Positions 34,131 through 42,849 of a stretch of 64,000 nucleotides of DNA are shown here, in pieces; positions within the stretch are counted from its first letter, which is position 1, and the number at the start of each line of letters is the position of its first letter. The notes beneath the pieces were generated by a model, which saw nothing but the letters and a program-made list of their open reading frames with translations, did not search any database and had not been told where the DNA came from. The stretch comes from JACMOY01 sp038322575 (GTDB lineage: Bacteria > Actinomycetota > Actinomycetes > Actinomycetales > Angustibacteraceae): contig JBBQGB010000001.1 in the NCBI GenBank assembly GCA_038322575.1, positions 1 to 64,000 on the forward strand, given 5' to 3'. The position numbers and the translations under genes were made by a program.

Positions 34131-34700
34131 TCAGCGGGCGAGCGCCACGGGGGGCTCGTCGTCCATCTCGAACGTCTGCGGCGCCTGGGCTCTGCCGGCC
34201 AGCCGCGCCCACCGGGCGATGCGCTTGGCGCGCACCCGGGTCGCGTCCGTGACGGCGTCGTTGTGGAAGCGCCGCGCCAGCTGCACCCGGTGGCAGCTGG
34301 CGCGCAGCCGCTCGAGCAGGGCCGCACCGACCGGGTCCGCGCGCATGGCGGTGACCAGGTCGGGGTCCAGCGCCAGCTGCAGGGCGTGCGAGAGGTCGCT
34401 CTCGGCGGTCTCGCGGCTGGGCTCCCCCGCGTGCGGCGCCGTCCCGGCGTCCGCCGGCTCGCCCGCGTCCAGCGCGTCGGTCGCGGCCCCCGCGACGAGC
34501 AGGCCGCTGGCCGGGTCGAGCGCCCCGCTCGCCGCCAGCTCGACCGACGCCTCGGCCCGACGGACGAGCTGGGCGTCCAGCGCGCTGCGGGCGCCCTCGA
34601 CCCGATGGTGCAGGCGGTCGATGCGGGCGGCCGAGAACGAGAGGTACCACGCAAGCAGCGCCAGCACGAGCAGGCCGAGCAACCACTCGGGCAGGTTCAT
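34131..34700 (-). CDS. Membrane-anchored LemA-like protein
   Basis: A 189-residue protein with one N-terminal membrane helix (LLGLLVLALLAWYLSF) and a helical cytoplasmic part. The stretch ARIDRLHHRVEGARSALDAQLVRRAEA resembles the LemA family's first long helix, and RRFHNDAVTDATRVRAKRIARWARLAG its last. The middle has an Ala/Glu/Gly-rich insertion. Assignment to LemA is by pattern only; no function is known. It lies between pimA and pdxS as in several actinomycetes. ATG 34700 has TAGCCT 6 nt upstream (leaderless). Confidence 0.65.
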   Translation of the reverse strand: MNLPEWLLGLLVLALLAWYLSFSAARIDRLHHRVEGARSALDAQLVRRAEASVELAASGALDPASGLLVAGAATDALDAGEPADAGTAPHAGEPSRETAESDLSHALQLALDPDLVTAMRADPVGAALLERLRASCHRVQLARRFHNDAVTDATRVRAKRIARWARLAGRAQAPQTFEMDDEPPVALAR

Positions 34701-34706
34701 GCCCGA

Positions 34707-34712
34707 AGGCTA
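34707..34712 (-). promoter_or_regulatory. Leaderless -10 element of the LemA-like gene
   Basis: TAGCCT, 6 nt, ATG on the minus strand, inside the 28-nt gap after pimA. Confidence 0.5.
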
Positions 34713-34728
34713 GGTGCGCCGGGGCGGC

Positions 34729-35898
34729 TCACGGACGCCGCCAGCGCGCGAAGCGTCCCGCGTGCGGGTCCTCGGCCACGGACTGGGCGCCGTCCGAGAC
34801 GGTCTCGAACACCTCGAGCACCTCGGCCCCCACCACCGACCAGTCGTAGCGGCGGACGGCGACCCCGGCCGCCGCGCGCAGGCGGGCCCGCCGGGCCGGG
34901 TCGGCGAGCAGCGCCAGCAGCGAGTCGGCCAGCCCCGCGCCGTCCCCGACGGCGAACAGCACGCCGAGCGCGCCGTCGTCCAGCACCCGGCGGAACGCGT
35001 CCAGGTCGCTGGCCAGCACCGTGGCACCGGCGCTCATCGCCTCGACCAGGACGATCCCGAAGCTCTCACCCCCGGTCTGCGGCGCGACGTAGACGTCGAC
35101 CGAGCGCAGCAGGGCGGCCTTGTCGTGGTCGGTGACCTCGCCGAGGAACGTGCACGCCGCGCGCGCCGCGGGGTCGAGCCGCTCGAGCGCGGCGTCGACG
35201 TCCCCGCGACCGGCGATCAGGAACCGTGCGCCCGGCACCGAGCGCAGCACCCGCGGCACCGCGTCGCAGAGCACGTGCAGCCCCTTGCGCGACTCGTCCA
35301 GCCGCCCGACGAACGCGATGGTCGGCGCCTCGGGGGTTCCCACCCACTGCGGGGCCGGCGTCGCCGTCGCGAACACGTCGACGTAGACGCCGTTGGGGAT
35401 GACGACGGCGTCCCCGCCGATGTGGGTCGTGACGGTCTGGCGGGCGTCCTCGGACACCGCGATCCGCGCCGAGATCTTCTCCAGGCTGGGCCGCATCACC
35501 GGGTAGGCGGCCTGCATCGCCCGCGAGCGCAGGGTCGAGGTGTGGAAGGTCGCCACGATCGGTCCGGTGGCCTGCCACAGCGCCAGCATCGACAGGCTCG
35601 GCGTGACGGGTTCGTGGATGTGCAGGACGTCGAAGCCGCCGTCGCCGAGCCACTTGCGCACCCGCCCCGCCGAGACCGGCCCGAAGTTCAGCCGGGCGAC
35701 AGAACCGTTGTAGGGCACCGGGACCGCGCGGCCCGCCGGGACGACGTACGGCGGCACGGGGGTGTCGTCGTCCGCAGGCGCGAGGACGCTGACCTCGTGC
35801 CCGCGCCCGATCAGGTGCTCGGCGAGGTCGCGGACGTGGAACTGCACCCCGCCGGGCACGTCGAACGAGTACGGGCAGACGATCCCCACCTTCATCAC
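34729..35898 (-). CDS. pimA: Phosphatidyl-myo-inositol alpha-mannosyltransferase (PimA-type GT4)
   Basis: A 389-residue GT-B fold glycosyltransferase that adds the first mannose to phosphatidylinositol at the inner membrane face. MKVGIVCPYSFDVPGGVQFHVRDLAEHL, GPVSAGRVRKWL, HIHEPVTPSLSMLAL, and the donor-binding FVGRLDESRKGL and APQTGGESFGIVLVEAMSAG are hallmarks. It starts at GTG 35898 (GTGA overlap with the acyltransferase) or ATG 35895. It sits in the classical pgsA-acyltransferase-pimA operon. Confidence 0.95.
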   Translation of the reverse strand: MMKVGIVCPYSFDVPGGVQFHVRDLAEHLIGRGHEVSVLAPADDDTPVPPYVVPAGRAVPVPYNGSVARLNFGPVSAGRVRKWLGDGGFDVLHIHEPVTPSLSMLALWQATGPIVATFHTSTLRSRAMQAAYPVMRPSLEKISARIAVSEDARQTVTTHIGGDAVVIPNGVYVDVFATATPAPQWVGTPEAPTIAFVGRLDESRKGLHVLCDAVPRVLRSVPGARFLIAGRGDVDAALERLDPAARAACTFLGEVTDHDKAALLRSVDVYVAPQTGGESFGIVLVEAMSAGATVLASDLDAFRRVLDDGALGVLFAVGDGAGLADSLLALLADPARRARLRAAAGVAVRRYDWSVVGAEVLEVFETVSDGAQSVAEDPHAGRFARWRRP

Positions 35899-36833
35899 GC
35901 GCCACCCGCCAGGTCGGCCGAGAACACCCGCTGCAGCATGTGCCAGTCCTGCGGGTGCTCGTCGATGGCACCGGCCAGGACGTCGGCGCAGGCCTGGGTC
36001 ATCGCGGTCACGGCCGCCCGGGTGCCGGCGGCACCGCGGGTCACGCCGTCCGGCACCGGCACCTCGTCGTGCCAGGTGACGACGATCCCCCAGCCGCCGC
36101 CGGGGCGGCGCTCGCCGTGGATGCTCACCGGGTGCAGCGCCGCGCGGGTCTGCAGGGCCAACGCCGCCGGCCCGACCGCCATCCGGGCCGGCTCGCCGAA
36201 GAAGCGCACCTCGACCCCGCCGTCGGTGAGGTCCCGGTCGGCGAGCAGCGGCACGAAACCGCCGTCGCGCAACGTGGACATCAACCGCCGGAACACGTCT
36301 GCCCCGCCCAGCGGCACGATCGTCATGCCGAGGTGCTCACGGAACGCGACGAACTCGTCGAACAGCTGCACCGGTCGCAGCCGCTCGGCGACGGTCGTCA
36401 CGGGGGCCAGCCGCAGCGTCGACCACGCACCCGCGTGGTCCCAGTTGCCCAGGTGCCCGAGGAACATCACCACCCCGCGCCCCGAGTCCAGCGTCGCCCG
36501 CACCGGACCGTCGCCGACCGCCCGCACCGTCTCGGTGATCCGCCGCTCGTCCCAGTCGGGCAGCCGGAAGGTGTCGCACCAGTAGCGCAGGTACGACCTC
36601 ATGCCCGCCCGCGACAGGGCGCGCAGCCCGCCGTCGTCCAGCGTCGGGCGCACCCGCCGCAGGTTGGCCTCCAGCCGCCGCACCCCCGGGCCGGCCCGCC
36701 ACCACGCGACGTCGGCGGCCAGGTCGAAGACGCGGTACGCCGGCCGCTCGGGCAGCCGCCGCACCAGGGCCCAGCCGAGGCGGTAGACCTCGAGGGCGGC
36801 CCGCTCGCGCCACGCCACCGGGCCGGCGCTCAC
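35895..36833 (-). CDS. Phosphatidylinositol mannoside acyltransferase (HtrB/LpxL family)
   Basis: A 312-residue membrane-associated acyltransferase of the lysophospholipid acyltransferase superfamily. The catalytic H-x5-D/E-like motif is visible in FLGHLGNWDHAGAW; PLGGADVFRRLMSTLRDGGFVPLLADRDLTDGGVEVRFFGEP is the following conserved block. By context and similarity to Rv2611c (PatA) it should acylate a PIM mannose. GTG 36833 overlaps the pgsA stop (GTGA). Confidence 0.93.
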   Translation of the reverse strand: MSAGPVAWRERAALEVYRLGWALVRRLPERPAYRVFDLAADVAWWRAGPGVRRLEANLRRVRPTLDDGGLRALSRAGMRSYLRYWCDTFRLPDWDERRITETVRAVGDGPVRATLDSGRGVVMFLGHLGNWDHAGAWSTLRLAPVTTVAERLRPVQLFDEFVAFREHLGMTIVPLGGADVFRRLMSTLRDGGFVPLLADRDLTDGGVEVRFFGEPARMAVGPAALALQTRAALHPVSIHGERRPGGGWGIVVTWHDEVPVPDGVTRGAAGTRAAVTAMTQACADVLAGAIDEHPQDWHMLQRVFSADLAGGA

Positions 36834-37450
36834 GCCCGCGGCTCGACCGCGAACGCCTGCCGGCGCACCTCGAGGATGCGCTGCACCACGGTGATGAGGC
36901 TGGCCAGCGCCAGGACGGCGAGCACGACCGTGAGCACCACCTCGGGCAGTCCCAGCCCCACCAGGCCGGTCGTGGCCAGCACGGCGACGAGGCGGTCGGC
37001 GCGCTCGGCGATGCCGACGTTCGCGGTCATGCCCAGCCCCTCGGCGCGGGCCTTGGCGTACGACACGATGCTGCCGAGGGTGAGGCAGGCCAGCGCCAGC
37101 ACGGCTGCGAGCCGGTCGTCGCCCCCGCCGGTGAACCACAGCACCAGCCCACCGAACACCGCCGCGTCACCGACCCGGTCCAGGGTCGAGTCCAGGTAGG
37201 CACCCCACGAGCTCGACCGGCCCGACGTCCGCGCCATGATCCCGTCGACCGTGTCGGCGAACACGAACGCCGTGATCACCAGGGTGCCCGCCAGCAGGTG
37301 ACCGCCGGGGTAGAAGGCCAGCGCCCCGACGGCGACCCCGAGGGTGCCCACCAGCGTGACGACGTCCGGGCTCACTCCCAGCCGCAGCAGCAGGCGCGCG
37401 ACGGGCGTCAGCAGCCGGGTGAACAGGGCACGGGCGAAGCGGTTGAGCAT
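36830..37450 (-). CDS. pgsA: CDP-alcohol phosphatidyltransferase (phosphatidylinositol phosphate synthase type)
   Basis: A 206-residue membrane enzyme with about six helices that joins CDP-diacylglycerol to an inositol-type alcohol. The family metal-binding motif D-x2-D-G-x2-A-R-x8-G-x3-D-x3-D-x3-D is complete (from DTVDGIMAR to STLDRVGD). ATG 37450 has GGAG upstream. A longer frame upstream is antisense to the HTTM genes and was discarded. In mycobacteria HIT precedes pgsA directly; here 2.8 kb of plus-strand genes intervene and pgsA has its own promoter. Confidence 0.95.
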   Translation of the reverse strand: MLNRFARALFTRLLTPVARLLLRLGVSPDVVTLVGTLGVAVGALAFYPGGHLLAGTLVITAFVFADTVDGIMARTSGRSSSWGAYLDSTLDRVGDAAVFGGLVLWFTGGGDDRLAAVLALACLTLGSIVSYAKARAEGLGMTANVGIAERADRLVAVLATTGLVGLGLPEVVLTVVLAVLALASLITVVQRILEVRRQAFAVEPRA

Positions 37451-37520
37451 GTGGCTCCGGTCGGCAGGGGGTCGGTGACGGGCCGCGTGGCGGCGCTGCC
37501 GGGGGCGGCGCCCCACGGCG

Positions 37521-37526
37521 ATCCTA
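37521..37526 (-). promoter_or_regulatory. Candidate -10 element of the pgsA-pimA operon
   Basis: TAGGAT, about 70 nt upstream of the pgsA ATG, in the divergent region with the first HTTM-module gene. Confidence 0.4.
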
Positions 37527-37549
37527 GCGATCCGGGCGGGAGCGACGCG

Positions 37550-37555
37550 TAGCAT
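37550..37555 (+). promoter_or_regulatory. Leaderless -10 element of the HTTM-module operon
   Basis: TAGCAT, 7 nt, GTG. It would drive all four overlapping plus-strand genes. Confidence 0.5.
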
Positions 37556-37562
37556 CGCGGTC

Positions 37563-38057
37563 GTGGCGATCGGGGGGCGGGCGCGGACGGCGCCGCCCGC
37601 GGCGCCCGCGGTCGACGTGCTCGGCGCCGGGTCACGCGCCTGGCGGGTCGTGGTGCTGGCTGCCCTCACCGCCGTGTTCGTCGCGGGGTCGGTGGTCGGG
37701 CAGGACGACTGGTGGCCGTTCTCGCCCTGGCGGATGTTCTCGACGTCGCAGGCACCCACCGGGGCCGTGGTCGCGATGGCGATCGAGGTGCGCACCGGCA
37801 CCGACCCGACCTGGGTCGTCGCCCCGCTCACCCCCGAGTCGGTCGGCCTGAACCGGGCCGAGGTCGAGGGCCGCTCGGGCCGGATCGCGGCCGACCCCTC
37901 GCTGCTCGCGACCCTGGCCGCATCGCACGCCCGGCTGCGCCCGTCGGCGCCGGCGTGGACGGCCGTGCGGCTGATGCGCCGCGAGACCGTCGTGGTCGAC
38001 CGGCGTCCGACCGGTGAGATGCGCACCACCGAGGTCGCGCGCTGGGCCGCGCCGTGA
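37563..38057 (+). CDS. HTTM-module partner protein A1 (single membrane span, unknown function)
   Basis: A 164-residue protein with one membrane helix (VVVLAALTAVFVAGSVV) followed by GQDDWWPFSPWRMFS and an external domain of about 110 residues. Its paralogue two genes downstream shares WPF-x-P, the block V-G-L-x-R-A-E-V-E-G and A-D-P-x-L-L. I do not recognise a named family. The short helix followed by a soluble domain suggests a membrane-anchored partner for the HTTM protein encoded next. Leaderless GTG start; the stop overlaps the next start (GTGA). Confidence 0.75.
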   Translation: MAIGGRARTAPPAAPAVDVLGAGSRAWRVVVLAALTAVFVAGSVVGQDDWWPFSPWRMFSTSQAPTGAVVAMAIEVRTGTDPTWVVAPLTPESVGLNRAEVEGRSGRIAADPSLLATLAASHARLRPSAPAWTAVRLMRRETVVVDRRPTGEMRTTEVARWAAP

Positions 38058-38905
38058 CCCGCCTGTCGCGGTGGCTGTTCGAGCCGGCGCCGCTCGCGCG
38101 GGTGGCCCTGCTGCGGGTCGCCGTCTACGCCTTCGTGGTCGTCGACGTCCTGGCCCTGCACACCTCGGGCTGGTACCACGGCTTCGCCGACCCGGTCTGG
38201 TACCAGCCGCTGCAGGCCGGCCGGCTGCTCGGGCTGCCCGCCGCCACCGTCGTCCTGGTCGAGATGCTCAAGTGGGGGTCGGTCGGCGCCGCCCTGGTCG
38301 CGATGACCGGCCGGGCTCCGCGCACCGCCGGGTGGGCCGTCGCGCTGACCTGGTCGTGGTACCAGTACGTGGCCTTCAGCTACGGCAAGGTCGACCACGA
38401 CCGCGGCGACTTCGTCGTCGCGCTGCTGCTGCTGCCCACCGTGGGCATCGCGCACCTGAGCGACAAGCGCCGCAGCCAGGCGGCAGGTTTCGCGCTGCGC
38501 GCCGTGCAGCTCGGGGCGATCGCCACCTACCTGCTGTCCGGGGTCGCCAAGCTGCGGTTCGGCGGCCCGGGCTGGGTGAACAGTGCCACCCTGCTGCGGG
38601 CGGTCGTGCGGCGCGGCTCGCCGATCGGCGAGGTGTTCGCCCAGGTGCCGTTCGTGCTGCACGCCATGCAGTGGGTGCTGATGGTGGCCGAGCTGACCTC
38701 GTGGGTGATCTTCTTCCTGCCCGAGCGGTGGCGGCGGCTGATGGTGCTGGCCTGGTACCTGTTCCACGCCGTCACCTACGCGACGATCACCATCGCCTTC
38801 TGGCCGCACCTGGTGATGCTGCTGGCGTTCCTGCCGCTCGAGCGGTACCGCGACCGGCTGAGCGCGCGCTGGCGGGCCCGCCACGTCACGGCGACCGCGA
38901 CGTGA
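38054..38905 (+). CDS. HTTM-domain membrane protein B1
   Basis: A 283-residue polytopic protein with about seven membrane segments, resembling the HTTM ('horizontally transferred transmembrane') domain related to vitamin K-dependent gamma-carboxylase. Family-like blocks are YVAFSYGKVDHDRGDF, YLLSGVAKLRFGGPGW, HAMQWVLMVAELTSW and the C-terminal FHAVTY...FLPLERY. The catalytic lysine of the carboxylase cannot be assigned with confidence. Overlaps both neighbours by 4 nt. The substrate is unknown. Confidence 0.8.
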   Translation: MTRLSRWLFEPAPLARVALLRVAVYAFVVVDVLALHTSGWYHGFADPVWYQPLQAGRLLGLPAATVVLVEMLKWGSVGAALVAMTGRAPRTAGWAVALTWSWYQYVAFSYGKVDHDRGDFVVALLLLPTVGIAHLSDKRRSQAAGFALRAVQLGAIATYLLSGVAKLRFGGPGWVNSATLLRAVVRRGSPIGEVFAQVPFVLHAMQWVLMVAELTSWVIFFLPERWRRLMVLAWYLFHAVTYATITIAFWPHLVMLLAFLPLERYRDRLSARWRARHVTATAT

Positions 38906-39393
38906 GCGTTCCGACGGGGTCGACCCGGACGGCGAGCGGCCCGCTCTCGCGCGCCGCGCTGGCCTGGCGGGTGGCGGTGACGCTGGGGGTGGTCGGGCTC
39001 GCGGTCAACGGCAGCGTCCGCGGCAACGACGTCCAGTGGCCGTTCGCCCCGATGTCGCAGTTCGCGTTCGGCGTGGACCTCGAGGGCCAGATCCGCTCGA
39101 CGTACGTCGAGGCCGACACCACCGCCGGGACGACGGTGCGCGTGCCGCTGACGGCCGGCGGCGTGGGCCTGGGTCGCGCCGAGGTCGAGGGGCAGCTGCC
39201 GCGGTTCGTCGCCGATCCCGCTCTGCTGGAGTCGATCGCGGTGGCCGCGGCCCGACGCCACCCGGAGTGGCCGCGGTACACCCGGCTCCGGCTGCGCCAG
39301 GAGGTCAGCGACCTGCGCGGCGGCGAGGTCGTCTCGACGCACACCGAGCGACTCGCCGACTGGACCGTCCTCGACCCGGCGGGCCTGCGATGA
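38902..39393 (+). CDS. HTTM-module partner protein A2
   Basis: A 163-residue paralogue of A1: membrane helix (VAVTLGVVGLAVNGSV), then GNDVQWPFAPMSQFAFG and an external domain with V-G-L-G-R-A-E-V-E-G and A-D-P-A-L-L. The GTG start at 38902 was set by the GTGA overlap with B1 and the length match to A1. Unknown function. Confidence 0.75.
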   Translation: MSVPTGSTRTASGPLSRAALAWRVAVTLGVVGLAVNGSVRGNDVQWPFAPMSQFAFGVDLEGQIRSTYVEADTTAGTTVRVPLTAGGVGLGRAEVEGQLPRFVADPALLESIAVAAARRHPEWPRYTRLRLRQEVSDLRGGEVVSTHTERLADWTVLDPAGLR

Positions 39394-40256
39394 GGACCTG
39401 GTTCGCGGCCGCCGTCCCCACCCGGCGGATCGCCGTGCTGCGCACGGTGGTCTACCTGTTCGTCATCGTCGACGTGCTGCGGATCGGCAACGACCCGCTC
39501 GCGCACGGGGACGTCCCCGCCGACCTCTACCGCCCGATCCTGCTGCGCTCCGTGCTGCACCTGCCGGCGCCCACGCACGGCTACGTCCGCGTGCTGCTGG
39601 GGGTGCTCGTCGTCAGCGCGCTGGTGGCCGCCACCGGACGGTTGCCGCGCCTGGCCGGCTGGGTGTGCCTGCTGGCGGTGCTCGACTGGATGTCGAACAA
39701 CTACTCCTACAGCAAGATCGACCACGACCAGTTCGCGCTGGTGCTGGCGCTCGCGGTGCTGCCGACCGCCGGCCCCGCCCGGTGGCGCGACGGCGACGAC
39801 GTCCGCAGCGAGGCAGCCGGCTGGGCGGTGCGGATGGTGCAGGTCGGGGTGGTCTGCTGCTACCTGCTGTCGGCGGTTTCGAAGATGCGCTTCGGCGGCT
39901 GGGGCTGGGCGAACGGCGCGATCTTCACCTGGGCGTTCACCCGGCGCGGCACCGCCCTGACCGACCTGCTGCTGTCGGTGCCCGGCCTGGTGCACCTGAT
40001 GCAGTGGGTCGTGCTGGTGGCCGAGTTCTGCTCCCCGCTGCTGCTCGCCGTCCGGGGCCGGCTGCTGTGGGCGGGCCTGGCGTTCTTCGCGACCTTCCAC
40101 CTGATGACGTACCTGACGATCCGCATCCACTTCCTGCCGCTCGTGGTCTGCCTGACCGCGTTCCTTCCCCTGGAGCGGCTCGTCCCGCGACGGCTGATCG
40201 CCGGCGCGCCGACGGCGCGACGTCAGGCCGCGCCGGCCCAGGCGGCCGCCAGCTGA
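39390..40256 (+). CDS. HTTM-domain membrane protein B2
   Basis: A 288-residue paralogue of B1 with the same order of motifs: NNYSYSKIDHDQFAL, YLLSAVSKMRFGGWGW, HLMQWVVLVAEF, FHLMTYLTIRIHFLP and FLPLERL. ATG 39390 overlaps the A2 stop (ATGA). The A2-B2 pair is therefore a diverged tandem copy of A1-B1. Its last 34 nt overlap the convergent HIT gene. Confidence 0.8.
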   Translation: MRTWFAAAVPTRRIAVLRTVVYLFVIVDVLRIGNDPLAHGDVPADLYRPILLRSVLHLPAPTHGYVRVLLGVLVVSALVAATGRLPRLAGWVCLLAVLDWMSNNYSYSKIDHDQFALVLALAVLPTAGPARWRDGDDVRSEAAGWAVRMVQVGVVCCYLLSAVSKMRFGGWGWANGAIFTWAFTRRGTALTDLLLSVPGLVHLMQWVVLVAEFCSPLLLAVRGRLLWAGLAFFATFHLMTYLTIRIHFLPLVVCLTAFLPLERLVPRRLIAGAPTARRQAAPAQAAAS

Positions 40257-40768
40257 TCGCGGGTGTCGGCCAGCAGGATCGGCACGGCCTTGGTCTGCGC
40301 GACGATCGGCAGGAAGTTCGAGTCACCGCCCCAGCGCGGCACCACGTGCTGGTGCAGGTGCGCGGCGATGCCCGCACCCGCCACCGCCCCCTGGTTCATG
40401 CCCAGGTTGAAGCCGTGCGGACGCGAGACCGCCGTGATCACCCGCACCGCGGACTGCGTCAGCGAGGCGACCTCGGCGGTCTCGTCGACGGTGAGGTCGA
40501 CGTAGGACGAGACGTGGCGGTAGGGGCAGACCATCAGGTGGCCGGGGTTGTACGGGTAGAGGTTCAGCACGACGTACGCCGAGCTGCCGCGGTGCACGAT
40601 CAGCCCCTGCGCGTCCTCGCGACCCGGCGCCCGGCAGAACGGGCACTCGCGCTCGGAGTCGTCGGCGGGTTTGCTCTCACCGCCCAGATAGGCCATCCGG
40701 TGGGGGGTCCACAACCGTTCGAACCCGTCGGCGCCGCCGGCGAAGTCCCCCGCGTCCTCGATCGTCAC
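40223..40768 (-). CDS. HIT domain protein (Ap4A phosphorylase-like)
   Basis: A 181-residue histidine-triad protein. The triad A-H-L-H-Q-H-V-V-P-R-W is intact, preceded by CPFCRAPG and VLNLYPYNPGHLMVCPYRH. Its closest described relative by context is Rv2613c, a diadenosine tetraphosphate phosphorylase that lies between thrS and pgsA1 in M. tuberculosis. GTG overlaps the thrS stop (GTGA), so expression should depend on thrS translation; this matters because thrS carries an internal stop. Confidence 0.93.
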   Translation of the reverse strand: MTIEDAGDFAGGADGFERLWTPHRMAYLGGESKPADDSERECPFCRAPGREDAQGLIVHRGSSAYVVLNLYPYNPGHLMVCPYRHVSSYVDLTVDETAEVASLTQSAVRVITAVSRPHGFNLGMNQGAVAGAGIAAHLHQHVVPRWGGDSNFLPIVAQTKAVPILLADTRDQLAAAWAGAA

Positions 40769-42795
40769 GGCGTCGCGGCGCGGGTCCGCACCGCCGCGAC
40801 GATCTCGGCGATCGCGTCGTCGACCGGCACCGCGTTCTTCTGCGACCCGTCGCGGTAGCGGAACGAGACGGCACCCTTGCTCACGTCGTCCTCACCGGCG
40901 ATGAGCATGAACGGCACCTTCGCCTTCTGCGCGTTGCGGATCTTCTTGGGGAACCGGTCGTCCGAGGTGTCGACCTCCACCCGGATGCCCTGTGCCCGCA
41001 GACGGGCGGCCACGGCGTCCAGGTGGTCGGCGAAGACGTCAGCGACCGGGATCGCCGTGACCTGCACCGGCGCGAGCCACGCGGGGAACGCCCCGGCGTA
41101 GTGCTCGAGCAGCACCGCGAAGAACCGCTCGACCGAGCCGAACAGCGCGCGGTGGATCATCACCGGCCGCTGCCGGGTGCCGTCGGCGGCCTGGTACTCG
41201 AGCTCGAACCGCTCGGGCGAGTTGAAGTCCAGCTGGATGGTCGACATCTGCCAGGTGCGGCCGATGGCGTCGCGCGCCTGCACCGAGATCTTCGGGCCGT
41301 AGAACGCCGCGCCGCCCGGGTCGGGCACCAGCTCGAGCCCGGAGTCCTGGGCGACCTTGCGCAGCGTGTCGGTCGCCTGCTCCCAGATCTCGTCCGACCC
41401 GACGTACTTGTCGGGGTTCTTGGTCGACAGCTCGAGGTAGAAGTCGTCCAGGCCGTAGTCCTTGAGCAGGTCGAGGACGAAGGTCAGCAGGAAGGTGAGC
41501 TCGGACTCGATCTGGTCGACGGCCACGTAGATGTGCGCGTCGTCCTGGGTCATCCCGCGAACGCGGGTGAGGCCGTGCACCACGCCGGACTTCTCGTAGC
41601 GGTAGACCGATCCGAACTCGAACATCCGCAGCGGCAGCTCGCGGTAGGACCGGCCGCGGGCGCGGAACACCAGGCAGTGGAACGGGCAGTTCATCGGCTT
41701 GAGGTAGTAGTCCTGGCCGGGTTTGCGCACCGCACCGTCGTCGTCCAGCTCGGCGTCCAGGTGCATCGGCGGGTACATGCCGTCGGCGTACCAGTCCAGG
41801 TGGCCCGAGGTCTCGAAAAGCGCGCTCTTGGTGATGTGCGGCGAGTAGACGAACTCGTAGCCCGACTGCTCGTGCCGCTCGCGCGAGTAGTCCTCCATCG
41901 CCTTGCGGATCACGCCGCCGCGCGGGTGGAACACCGCCAGACCCGAGCCGATCTCGTCCGGGAAGCTGAACAGGTCGAGCTCGGCGCCGAGCTTGCGGTG
42001 GTCGCGCCGCTCGGCCTCGGCCAGCCGGTCGACGTACGCGCGCAGCTCGTCCTTGGTCGGCCACGCGGTGCCGTAGACCCGTTGCAGCTGGGGGTTCTTC
42101 TCACTGCCGCGCCAGTACGCCGCGGCGGTGCGCATCAGGCTGAAGCCGTTCGTGATGAGCTTGGTCGTCGGCAGGTGCGGGCCGCGGCACAGGTCCTTCC
42201 AGACCACCTCGCCGCCCCGCCCGACGTTGTCGTAGATGGTGAGCTCGCCGGCGCCTACCTCGTTCGCCGCGCCCTCGGCGGCGTCCGCCGCATTGCCCTT
42301 GAGGCCGATCAGCTCCAGCTTGTACGGCTCGCCGGCCAGCTCGGCGCGGGCCTGGTCGTCGGTCACGACGCGACGGACGAACGTCTGGCCCTAGTTGACG
42401 ATCCGCTGCATCGCCTTCTCGAGCGCCTTGACGTCCTCGGGCGTGAACGGGGTCGCGACGTCGAAGTCGTAGTAGAAGCCGTCGCGCACCGGCGGGCCGA
42501 TGCCCAGCCGCGCGTCGGGGTGCGCGTGCTGGACGGCCTGGGCCAGCACGTGCGCGGTGCTGTGGCGCAGCACCGCCAGCCCGTCGGGCGAGTCGATCGT
42601 GACCGCCTCGACGACGGCAGCGTCGGTCAGCTCGTGGGACAGGTCGCGCAGCTCGCCGTCGACCCGGGCGACGACGATCGCGCCCGCGCCGCGGGCCGCA
42701 CCGCCCAGCTCGTCGATCAGCAGCCCGCCGGCCGTGGTCCCGGCCGGCACCGAGCGCTCGGTCCCGTCGACGGACACGGTGATCTGGGCGGGCAC
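40765..42795 (-). CDS. thrS: Threonyl-tRNA synthetase gene interrupted by an in-frame TAG
   Basis: Reads as one 676-codon ThrRS with a single TAG at codon 135. N-terminal part: TGS domain (QITVSVDGTERSV) and first half of the editing domain with H78-S-T-A-H82. After the stop the same frame continues GQTFVRRVVTDDQARAEL, the editing Cys/His in WKDLCRGPHLPTT, class II motif 2 RMFEFGSVYRYEKSG, the zinc-ligand region KPMNCPFHC and the anticodon-binding domain. Homologues read Lys/Gln-Glu-Gly-Gln around the stop. Start GTG 42795 has GGAGG 5 nt upstream. A GTG at 42366 could re-initiate, giving a 533-residue protein with a split editing domain; no ribosome site is seen there. Sequencing error, suppression or a genuine split gene are the options. 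Confidence 0.9.
42391..42393 (-). other. In-frame TAG within thrS (codon 135)
   Basis: The codons read ATC-GTC-AAC-TAG-GGC-CAG-ACG on the coding strand. Both flanks are in the same frame and match ThrRS closely, so this is a nonsense codon, not a frameshift. It lies between the two halves of the editing active site (His78/His82 before, the Cys/His motif after). Confidence 0.9.
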
Positions 42796-42843
42796 GAGGA
42801 CCTCCACGGGGCTGGGTGGGCGGGGGTGAACCCGGTTCGGGCG

Positions 42844-42849
42844 ATCGTA
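42844..42849 (-). promoter_or_regulatory. Candidate -10 element of thrS
   Basis: TACGAT in the 85-nt gap between the MOSC gene and thrS; the leader would be about 42 nt and includes GGAGG. Confidence 0.4.

Noticed and set aside
37451..38884. Minus-strand open frame extending pgsA upstream by about 480 codons
   Set aside because: Antisense to the overlapping HTTM-module genes and without membrane or family features; the CDP-alcohol transferase starts at ATG 37450.
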